A stretch of DNA of 64,000 bases from Acridotheres tristis. Taxonomy: Eukaryota > Chordata > Aves > Passeriformes > Sturnidae. Below are positions 54,001-64,000 of this stretch, piece by piece; within the stretch, counting starts at the first letter, position 1; the number at the start of each line of letters is the position of its first letter. The notes under the pieces were generated by a model that searched no databases, was not told the origin of the DNA, and saw only the letters and a list, made by a program, of their open reading frames with translations. The stretch covers positions 16,468,501 to 16,532,500 of the forward strand of contig CM072891.1 in the NCBI GenBank assembly GCA_037013685.1, in the 5' to 3' direction. A program made the translations under genes and the position numbers.

Positions 54001-57000
54001 CAAAAAAGAGACAAATGCTTGCAAAACCAGGCACAGAAGCATGGTCACAACCGTAACCAGAACACATTCCCACCTCACACCTTCATCCTTGCACTATGGC
54101 ATGCAGCCCACCAGGTACAGGAGTTCCTGCAGTGTTTGTCACCAGGACCCTGGCTTCAGCAGAGGTGCCAAGGGCTTCAATTCCCTGACACAGGAATAGA
54201 AATGTTCTTACTGGATCTACTGGACTCTTGGATTAAACCGATTTCTCAGATTGCCCAAATGCATGCCACAGTGTTCAGGACCATGAGAATTAGCCTGCTG
54301 CTGTGGAACTGCAGAAAAGCTTGGCTCACCACATCATGCTGAGTGCAACCCAGGACTGCAGGTATTACAAAACCTTCAGTTCTGATTGCACTGGGTTCCC
54401 TGCAAGCACACGTGTCTAGGCAAAGAGACAAAACTGACCTTTAGTGCAAGCCTGCTTGGCAGGTGGCTTCAACACCTGTCTGGGGAATTCTAATTATAAT
54501 GGAGCCATTTTGATGCAGCACTACATTTAATAAAGACATTCTCCCCCATGGAGGAGACTTGCTCTGTCTGAAGGACGATCAGAGCAAGGTTTGATGACGA
54601 TGGATTGCTGGTGATGAAATGAGCTTTTTATTACCACAGTTCCGGATGTTCTTACAGACCAGCTCTTGCTAGCCAGCCCAGGAGTGTGCTGGCAGCACAT
54701 CCCTACAAACATGGATGATGCCCCATTGTTCAGACATCTATACAACCCAGTCACAGCTTTTAGCATTGACTCAGAAACCTGCTTTGCCTTCGTGTTGAAT
54801 GAGCAACAGTGCCAACAAGAAACGAGGAGACAGAGGTTCTGAACGTGAGAACACGCTGCCCCAAGGCTATCCTTGCACGCAGTTTCTTTCTAGCCCACAG
54901 CTTGCACTCTTTAGGCCTTGGATTGACAAAGATAGTCACTGTGCCACTATTTGCTCATAGCTGAACATACAAATTTGGCATCTCTCAGAAGAGCGACAAA
55001 GGAAAATCTAGACTCCTGGGTATTTGGTATGTCTCTAATTCTGGCTGCTGTCATGCCAGGCACTTAGCGTGGATGATGTGCCATGCTCTGAATCCTCACC
55101 ATCTGCTGCTCGTTAGCTGACAAAGGCAGCACATGCCATCTCCCCACTAGCTTCTGCTCATTAGTGACAAAAGCCATTCTGTGTTCACAATGTTCTCTCT
55201 GTAATAATCTAATACAAAGATGTACCAAGAGCAAAGGAAAGAGGAAACAGAGATGACAGAGTAAATTATGAGCTTAACTAAGACTATTAGTGCACTCTTA
55301 AATCTCAAGATGAGAATCCTTCCAAGAGCAAGACATAGGTCTTGGCTCCAAAGGAATAGGCCAGCAGGTAGGTATAAAAGTCAGGACTAGAGATAATCCA
55401 TTTACCTCAAAATGTTTCAAAACCTGCAAGCACACATTTCTAGGTTCTTACCATTCAGGCTGTTTTGGAAAATTTTGTATCTTCCATATCTGATAACAGA
55501 AAGAACTGAGTGCTGACAGCATGTAGCTCCCAACCTGACCAGGGCAAGAACTAACCCCAGCTATCTATAATGCCTGGTATGCAACCAGAGGAGGCTTAGG
55601 GATCTGTGCAATCAATCCCTCCAAGTTTCACAGGAAAATCCTGTTGGTAAAGATTCTGCATTTGTTAAGAAGAGCCTCAACTTCCTTTATAATCTACACA
55701 AGTGAAAAGCAGTAGTAATAGCAGCACTTCAAAGAAATGTGCATGACAGATACTGGATTACATAGGCTGAGGAGCAATCCAACCGATGAGAACCAGAATA
55801 TAGGGAGAGGAACTACAAAACAGTTATCCACTGGGAGTTACACTGGTAGCAGTTTACTCAAACTACAGAGAACTGGAAGTACTCACAAAACATTCACATT
55901 GATATGGTAAATTAATCTTTTTCAAGCTCAATTAGTTGCTTGGAGGAAAAAACCAAGTGAGGTTCTTCAAGAAGCCGTTCCTATGTACAAGGAGAAGTCA
56001 CTGTCTCAGCTTATTCCCTCACTTCCATGCCTTTGCTCAACCCTCCTCCCCAGATAAAAACAGGTAACATTTTTCAGTCATTACATCACCATTAGAGAAG
56101 GCAAGAGTATGAGAAATGTTCTGTGCACTAAACAGCACAAAGACAGCTGGTGTGGGACGTGTTAAGGTGACAGGTAAGGGCACAGAGGAACCACTGAAGA
56201 CGACAGATGGTATGTGGATATGTGGGTTCTGGCAAGTGTGGGAGATGAAGGAAAGGCCATAAGCAAAGTGACATAGTTAACAGAGATGGTCCTGCAGAAG
56301 AGGAGACAGAAAAGGGACAAAAGGAAGAGGTAAGACATGAATGGACAATGTGCAGGTAATTCTGCTTTGCATCTTATTTCCTCCTCACACTCAGACCATC
56401 ACTCTTCCACTTGCTGGCCACAAAAAATGAGAACCAGACCTGGAATTCCAAGTTTTCCTGTTTTAAGGGGGACAGACAGGATGAGATGCTACAGCAACAG
56501 AATTGATAAATTATTGTTGGACATCCACATTCAACCCTAAGACGAATCAGAAGAGAAAGACTTTCCACATAACTACACACGAGTGGCATGACTACTTCCT
56601 CATGGTCATGCCACAACACAGCATACTCATCTTCACAACAAATGAACCCTGTAACCAAGCTCCTACTCACAAAGAGACATTTTAATATTAAATAGTTACT
56701 TGATGAGGAATCACAGACAAAGCAGCTTAAAGTACAGCTGTGAGTAGTAACACACTGGGAACTCGGCCATCTCATGCTGCTAATGCAACTCCTATGGCTT
56801 TGTGCTCACCACCAACAGCTCAGCTACTGCAAAGTAAAATCACAGCAGAAAAAAAAGAACTAACTAACTAACTTCGCTGCAAGGTAAGTTTTAGGAAGTT
56901 GAACCCTGTTCTGATGGAAGGAAAGTAACGAAGTGTAGACTAAAATGATTTAAAAATAAAAATTTATACATATAAGGCTGTTTGTCAATGCCTTAGCTCT

Positions 57001-57357
57001 GAGCTAGGAAAAAATCTAACACCAGATTTGGTCTGTATAAGCCCATCCAATTTCTGATTACTTTATAATGTACAAGACTGGTTGGAAACACTACAGTGGA
57101 GATTCAAATGAGCACTATCTCCATTCTGTTTTGGCTTATCTGACCTGTTAACAGCAGGCCAGCATAGGATTCACATTGATTGCTCTCCCTGCAAGTCTTT
57201 TTTGTATGCTAATTTTACATTTGTGAGGGCGATCCAATAGCAGATAGATGTATAGAAAGAGGAAAGAACAGTCTAATTATCTCCATCAGTTTGTGTAGGA
57301 TCAAAAGGATGCTCATCCAGGAAACTGTCAGCCAATCAAGCTGGATAAAAGTATTTG

Positions 57358-57370
57358 AAAAAAAAAAAAA
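57358..57370. repeat. A13 homopolymer
   Basis: Thirteen A on the plus strand in intron 2. No retroposed gene is recognisable upstream of it. Confidence 0.95.
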
Positions 57371-59203
57371 CCAGGAAGGACAGCTCTGAAGCAACTTAAA
57401 ATTCATAGTTGCAGCACAGCCTACATCACTGAGGTTTATTTGAGTCTGTGGTGACAAGAACAGCTTTTATGAACTGCCATTTTACAGCTATTTATATTTT
57501 ATTGTCAGTTTACTACTGTCTGTAATTCATCAAACCCAACTGATTTTGATAAGGAAATTTTTGAACAGAGAGTCACAAAGCATATTTTCTTTTTACTGAT
57601 TCCTGAGTAAATACCCAGTCCAGTCCAGCCTTCATTAAGAAAATCTTCATAACATCATCTAATTATATCAAATGAAACGAAATTTATGCAAGGCAGACAA
57701 CAACTACAGTCTTAGAGACACAGACACTCCTGGTGTGTATCCTATAAATGCAAGGAAGTACTGTCATTCAGCATGTTTTAAAAAGAAGAAGTAGCACACT
57801 GAAAGTCATGCCAGCAGTCTATGCAGGAGCCAAGTAATGAGGAACCTGAGCTGCATAGCTGTTGTCATCAGGAACACCTCACTGAAAGGTACAGGCTGAA
57901 CTTTAGACATTCTTATTCTTGCCAAAGCTCCCACTGATATAATTTCTGCTAGGGTTTAAACAGATATGCATGACACCGATCAATCCTTGTAACAGGCCTG
58001 TCCTTTAATGTTAGCATTTAAATGTGGAAAAAAATTAAATTAACCTGTCTTCAATATTGCAACACAAACCTGATGCCTTATGAAGACTGCAAAGCATTAG
58101 TTACTTCATACACAGATAGTTTTAATTCTTTAGAAAGCAAGCAGAGCTCACTAGCTTAAAGCGAAACTATATATGGAGATTTACATGGCACAGTTATTAA
58201 AGCCTCGTTATTTAAAAGGGATGGATTACTGGGGTTAAAGAAGAGCTATCAAGTTTAAAAAAGCCAGAGCATTTAACAACACATGTATTTCTAGTCAGGT
58301 AATTTGAAAGAAGCTATTCTTTTTTCCTTCTGCTCAATCAACAAAGCTAATGCTATCTTGGAAATGTCCTGGGAAAGTTAAGCTTCTTATAAATTCAGTT
58401 TAAGTGTAATGAAAACCTCTGTAAAGTACACACATAGAGAAATCACATTTGCTACATGAAAACTAGTAACATCTCAGAAATTTCTCAGTTGCTTTAGCAG
58501 GACATGAAATTTGATTTTTTTCACTCTCAACTGGATTTCAAATCACAGCATTATGTTACAGCATAATTTTACTGTCTGGTTAACACATGTAGGCTAGAAA
58601 ACTTCGTGTTATGGCTGAGTAACATTAACTAAATCTTACATAATGCTAAGGAAAAGATGAAATCACAGATGAGAAGCAGATCAGACTTTTTAACTCTCTA
58701 GACCTAGAAGTATTTTAGGAAAAATTAAAACTTAAAAACACCAATTAGCAAATTAATTGTAACTATTTTTTAGAAAGTTATTGTTAAAGTTCATGGAGTT
58801 AAGAATTGCATTTTGATTGGAGAGAACAGAAATCACAGGATACAGTCAACAATTTTGAAATGGAAGGAACTAGGTTTGATGGTAATGAAGGTCAACTTAC
58901 AGCACTGCATCATTGTGCTGAAGCAGTACAGGCAGGATCCCTAAAAATCACAGAACATCATGGAAGAATTGTAAGTGAAGTCCATCTCAATTTATCCATC
59001 TGTTCAGGTACCTCCCCAAGTACTGTATTAAAACTGGACATTGAAGAACATTAAAGACCTGAAACAATAAAGCCTAAGTGTTTTTTCCAACGAGATCTAA
59101 ATGAGCAAAGTGGCAGCAGCTTTGTTCCTTCTCTAACACAGCACACAGCAGTAACACTAGCTGTGATAAAAAGCACGATAAGGTGACAGCAATGGTCACT
59201 TAC

Positions 59204-59350
59204 GGCATTCCTTCTCATCACTGTCATCGAAGCAGTCTGGCAGCCCATCACACTGCCAGGCCCCTGGGATACAGCGTCCATTACTGCACATGAAGTTTCC
59301 AGGAATGTTGCATTCATTCGTGAAGTTATTCCCAGGCAACAGTTGGCTGT
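59204..59350 (-). CDS. LDLRAD3: LDLRAD3 exon 2: N-terminus of mature protein and LA module 1
   Basis: This 147-bp exon encodes the start of the mature ectodomain ([13 protein letters not shown]) and the whole first LA module. The six cysteines are spaced C-x7-C-x4-C-x6-C-x5-C-x8-C, and the calcium-binding end reads DDSDEKEC. A tryptophan just before the fourth cysteine (PGAWQC) is a usual calcium-cage position. NFT is a potential N-glycosylation sequon. The acceptor reads ttcatttgccgcag and the donor is GTAAGT; codons are split after base one at both ends. The upstream in-frame methionine is intronic and not a real start: the signal peptide comes from exon 1. A second AG four bases into the exon is a less likely acceptor because it would break the phase. 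In mammals this first module is the part of LDLRAD3 described as the docking site for Venezuelan equine encephalitis virus; that is literature knowledge, not something seen here. Confidence 0.95.
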
Positions 59351-62300
59351 CTGCGGCAAATGAAAGAGAGGTAAGTTCATTGAGTATTAACAAAGGCAGC
59401 AAAAGCTGTCATTGAGCAAGCTGTTTATCAGTGGTTGAATGAAGATGAAACAAATGGACCTGACCCTGATTATTTTGTCATTACCCTATCAGTATCATGA
59501 GCATGGTTCTTGGTAGCACTTTCTTTTTCTTAAATTCTCATTTAATCTCCATTCTCACACGCTATTTTGCAGATTTCTTCTTGCTATTTTCTTTCTAGTA
59601 CACACATGCAGCTTTTATGTACACTCAGGTCAAAGTGATGTTTAAAAAAAAAAAATCTCTCTTCTTCACAGGGTCAGTCTACACAGAAGTAAAACGGATG
59701 AGGCTACATGAATTCAGCTTTATCCTCCCATGCTTTTGCCAGATTAGTACTAAGCCTGCAGAATACTTTGTTGTTGTTGTGAGCTGAGGGGCTATGCACA
59801 AGGTAACATACTGACTAATTCATACTAAGTTTTCAATTTAGTTTTAAACATTGTGCTGCTGATAAAAGTTAGAATTGAGCTTCTTGGTGTCAATACAGTC
59901 CCTTGGCACACATCTGTCCACAGAATAGTATGGCAGCTGGCACACCAAGTCTGCCAGGTGGAAGGGGCACAATAGCAGGACATTGAAGATCAAGAGAACA
60001 GTGAGAGAAAGAAACCTAGAGCTTAGCCTTCAATGTTAGACACAGCACTAGTCAGACATTTTAATCTCCCATTTTTCTCACTTGGTGCACTGTCTTTTGG
60101 AATGCAGATATCACAGAAACTCGAACTTCAGTGAAGGAAGGATAATGACACTCAATGGCTTTAATAAGCATCAAAATGGCATGACCTGTCACAGATCTGG
60201 GGGGAAGCTGCAAGACAAGGTTGAGAGTGAGAAAAATAATATTCTTCCTCTTGTCTTCCTGTCATAGTCTAGACTAGTCCCAGGCAACATACACTTGAGT
60301 AGGCAAAAAAGCCCCAGGAATACACACCTTTCAAGGTAAGGATGGAAGACTCCCCTTGCCAACCTGCATACCTTCATGGTTTAGAAGCAGGAAGAACAAA
60401 CTAAGCTGACACAAAGCTTAACTATTTACCCATCATTTATCTATTTTGAAGATAAGTACATAGTTTTTGGAACTCTGGGTGAAAGGCAGAGCTGTATTGG
60501 TTCCCTCCACTGCCCACCCCTACACCATCTTGCTTCCTGTTGCTCTTGGAGTCCAACTCCTTCCCCTCCCAGGAAGGCTTGAACACCAAGGGCAAGGAAA
60601 ACCATTATGAACACAACATGGCGAGTGCCCCTTTGTTCAGTGTTGCACAGGGCACACAGCAGATCACGACTGCCAGCATTAGAAGTTTCAGGTAAAACCT
60701 TTCTCCTAGCTCAGTCCTGAAGTCCCAGGAAGGAAGCTGCTTTGTACAGACATGTTTGGAGAACACATCTACCAAAATAGTAAGTTTTACAGCATGATTA
60801 GCACAAGAGGCTTTTCAGAAACTTCTGAATCAGCCAAATGTAGATTGTTCCCTTCCTCTCCCACAAGGTATAAAAATGCTCCATCCATGACACAGGCAAA
60901 ACTGCTAAGTTTCACATCACTATTTCAAAAGACACAAGAAAAATGCTTCAGGGAGGTACTCTCTATAAGCCTATGTCTCTCTCAAACAATGTATTTCCTT
61001 TCAAATGTTATTTCTTGCAAATGGCTGACTTTCCTGGGGATGTATCTGCCAGCACAGAGCAGATGCTTTAATAGAATTTTGCTCTGAGCTATTAAAAGAC
61101 AATGCAGTTCAGAAAAAAAAAGGTGGAATAAGGTCTCCAGAGCCATCTGTAATTCTCCTGCAGCATGTAGCACCTTAAAGAAAGAGAGTGACAGCCACCA
61201 AAAAGCATGCCCAGGCATACACCTGGCAATTAGACATCTTTTAGCAGTGTCATTCAAACTTCAGCTTCATGCCCTGGAACACCGTTCTTCCTACAGAGAA
61301 ATAGCAGGTTTGCTCTCTACACTGTTACAGCCTACAGCACACTGGAACAGGCTCAGCTCCAGCTCAGTCAGGCAGGGCCCTCACTGCTCCAGCAGCTCCT
61401 GGGGAAACGCTCCACCCAACTTTGCTTATGCCCGAGTCCCTGACTTTAAATCAGCAAGGGCAACAGTTCGTCCTTGGCTACTCTGCCGTGCAACACTGAA
61501 CAGACACCGTGCTGCCAGTCAGCCTTACAGCATCACTGGTAACTGAGGTCTGCACTTCTGTGCTCAACCAGTGAGGGCTTTGGTGTTACGGCGTTTTCTT
61601 CCCCTTAAAACAGTAACCGAACACATTCAGCTCAGTCTTTGTATCACTGACATCACTGCTAAGTAATGACCAAATGAAAACCACCACACTCAAATAGCTG
61701 CAGGGTGAAGCTCACAGCATTTATACAACCTTTTATTAGCAAACCACTCCAGTGCATGAACGCCACCTCTGCCTGCTACTGGAGAAAATCTACCAGAGTA
61801 AAACAAAATTACAGGATGCTATTGTCAGATGAAGATAGGAAAAGATAAAAGATACCTCGGTATTCTTGACAATGTAGAAGTTCAATCAATGTACTCAAGC
61901 TAGTTATAAGGTATATAAGAGCTTCAACAGCAGAAGCTCTACAGTCCCCTCCAAAAGCAGTTTCAGGTCAGTATGGTACTACTGGGAGACTTTCCCGGTA
62001 ATTTCCATAACTGTCATTAGAATTTACAAGTTCTCAGATATTACAGAACTGAAATGTCCTGGCTAAGAATAAATCTCTGATATAAAGCAGAGCTTATTCA
62101 AGCTTGACAAGAGAACTAGAAATTATCAAGGCTTTTGCTCTCTCAGAACCTAAACAAGTAAGGCAGTACATTTAGGCAGCAACATCAAAAAAGTGCCAAT
62201 CTCATGGCATCTCTCCCCATTGCTCTGCACTACCTTCTTATCTAACCTCGTATCTCTCATTCAACCTGCTCCCCTTCCACGTGGAAGCAGCATCTATTTA

Positions 62301-64000
62301 AAATGCAAAGTCCTTCTGTGAATATTTAAGTGAGTCTTGACTTGGACAAGTTGCTAGCTAAGAACCAACAGCAGCTCACACAGCCACCTGCCCCAGCTAC
62401 AGAACTGCCTTTGCCCCACGGAGCATCCTGGTGCTCCTCAGAAAAAGCATAACTGGATGCATCTCAAAGCACTGCAACACCTCCTGTGCAGAATAAACAA
62501 AGGTCACCTCCTGTCAGATCTACTGCTGTTATCTTGCTGAAAAGTTTCAGCCATGATCTCAACATTCCTTTAAGGAAAAGATTTAGACCAAGCTAACTAA
62601 TTTTAGAAATTTTTAGTTTCAAAAAGCAAAAAACATGAACAAAAACCAACTTCCCTAAAAAAGCATTATCAAGTCCCCTGTTCCTTTTAAAAACTCCTTT
62701 AAATAAATGCCGTACTTCTACCCTATTAGACTGAAGCAACATTCCAGGAACAGGTATCAAACTTTGTTACCCAGTAAGCCGTTTACAGGATCTCCTTTGT
62801 CATATAACAACCTTATCCTCAATATTCTTTTAAAGCAAGGATGTATTACTAACTCTTTCACCGAATAAACAAGACTGTGGCAGATCAAGATACTTGCAGA
62901 CAGCCCTACCCAAGCTTTGCTGCAGAATGGCAACATGGGAACTCTGACTCAGTCCAGTTTCAAAGCAACCAATACTTCTCTTAAAACACAACCTTCATCA
63001 GCTCCTAGGAGACTTACATGTTTCAGAGAGCAATTTGAGAGTCACAGCCAATGCATCTAGAACTCATTTCGTGCATTACTCCATGCCCAAAAAATCCACT
63101 GGTGGATAAAAAACTGTCAAAACAATGGCACATGTGGAACTGTTTTAAATGGTATTACTCCTGCTTCCCTCACACTTTGTAAGTCTCTCCTAATGGATCA
63201 AAAAAAACCCTCAAAGAAATGCTCAGTGTGGTCCTCAGGAATGTGATGTTCCATCCCGCTCAGCACACAGCCCAGTGCAGGACTGTGCAGGCACAAAGAG
63301 GAGCAGTGTAACAGACACGGAAAGGACCAAACCACATCACCATGTCCATTTTTCTAACAAGGTCCAGAAAGATGTCAGGTTTTGTGTAGCCAACTTGCTG
63401 CACGGCCTGTTGGCAGGGGCAGAAGCTCCTTCAATCTGGCAGAGCTGGCATTCCAATAGTTGACATATTTACCCTGCAGCCTCTTTAATTCATTTTGAAT
63501 TCAACCCAAATAGGAGCTGCACGGATGTGTTCAGTCAAGTAAAGAGGAAGGAAAGAAGGGGAAAAGTAGTCCATTTTCACTGTAACACATTGCTCACTTT
63601 AAGCAACATACCATCTGGGCTGAATACAAAAAAATGGACTCGTGTTTCATTCTGAAGGGGACTGACTAAGGAAAATCAATCTGCTTTAGCAGCTCCTTCC
63701 AAAGATGTTGGTATCTAAATATTTAATATTCCCTAAAAAAAGAATCAGGGAAAAAGAAATGAAAGGACAAGTCATACTGAGCAAGCACTTCACACTGTAT
63801 TAAGAAAGCAAGTCAAGGATATCCTTCACAAAACCACCTTTACCTGAAAGCACTCCAGAGAATTGTGCACATTACAGAACAGATCATTACTGATCACACA
63901 GCTCTGTATCAGAAAGTATAATCGGTAAGAGCAGGCAATCAGCATGGCCGAGGAGGTTTTGAGAAAGAAGAAATACAGGACACTTATGTGTTCATTGCCC
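59351..64000 (-). other. LDLRAD3: LDLRAD3 intron 1 (partial)
   Basis: This is at least 4.65 kb upstream of exon 2. No signal-peptide exon, CpG island or promoter is visible up to the right edge, so exon 1 should lie further right. I recognise no repeat here beyond short A-runs (for example around 59643-59654). Confidence 0.85.

Larger units (their letters stand above)
42984..59203 (-). other. LDLRAD3: LDLRAD3 intron 2
   Basis: This 16,220-bp phase-1 intron lies between the LA1 and LA2 exons. It contains two plus-strand CR1 tails (47.67-48.40 and 50.88-51.02 kb), an imperfect 21-bp direct repeat near 50.1 kb and a poly-A run at 57358-57370. I see no exon, RNA gene or other recognisable element in the rest. 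Confidence 0.9.
1..64000 (-). other. LDLRAD3: LDLRAD3 gene, internal part (introns 1-4, exons 2-4)
   Basis: Three minus-strand exons, each encoding one LDL-receptor class A module, occur in the order and with the wording of vertebrate LDLRAD3, recognised from memory of the family. Each exon begins after an AG acceptor and ends at a GT donor, and all boundaries split a codon after its first base, so they join in frame. The family protein is a single-pass type I membrane protein with a signal peptide, three LA modules, one transmembrane helix and a cytoplasmic tail with PPxY-type motifs that bind NEDD4-family ubiquitin ligases. The signal-peptide exon and the transmembrane/tail exons were looked for and not found; they should lie right and left of the window respectively. 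Sequence between exons is intronic. Confidence 0.9.

Noticed and set aside
54440..54790. Segment with AATAAA considered as a possible LTR or terminal exon
   Set aside because: I could not find TG...CA ends, a primer-binding site or coding sequence beside it.
59351..59402. Methionine and hydrophobic stretch just upstream of exon 2 as a signal peptide
   Set aside because: A good AG acceptor separates it from the exon, and the hydrophobic residues are translated polypyrimidine tract and intron. In the family the signal peptide is on a separate exon 1.
1..64000. tRNA, rRNA, CRISPR, operon or intact viral genes
   Set aside because: I saw no tRNA T-arm consensus, no regularly spaced repeat array, and no retroviral or other viral coding region.

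Overview
This window is vertebrate nuclear DNA, most probably from a bird. It is AT-rich with very little coding sequence. It has short exons flanked by GT/AG splice signals and several 5'-truncated CR1 LINE tails of the avian/reptilian type. No bacterial or viral gene organisation is visible.

The only gene I can support is LDLRAD3, on the minus strand. It is a type I membrane protein with three extracellular LDL-receptor class A (LA) modules. Three internal exons are present: LA1 (59204-59350), LA2 (42858-42983) and LA3 (40332-40466). Their lengths are 147, 126 and 135 bp. All three are phase-1 symmetric, so they join in frame into one cysteine-rich ectodomain. The signal-peptide exon is not seen and should lie beyond the right edge. 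The transmembrane and cytoplasmic-tail exons are not seen and should lie beyond the left edge. The window is therefore the middle of a long, intron-dominated gene: intron 1 >4.6 kb, intron 2 16.2 kb, intron 3 2.4 kb, intron 4 >40 kb.

The introns hold four CR1 3' ends (about 2.84, 18.2, 47.7 and 50.9 kb), all on the plus strand and so antisense to LDLRAD3. There is also a probable ancient L3/CR1-like fragment near 7 kb, a few microsatellites, a 39-bp tandem duplication and several short perfect palindromes.

The oddest stretch is an A-depleted, T/G/C-rich, homopolymer-laden island at about 29.42-30.10 kb with a T25-C-G12 tract. It is either an assembly artefact or an unusual strand-asymmetric insertion. 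I found no evidence of a novel multi-gene system. The many short reading frames elsewhere look like chance.
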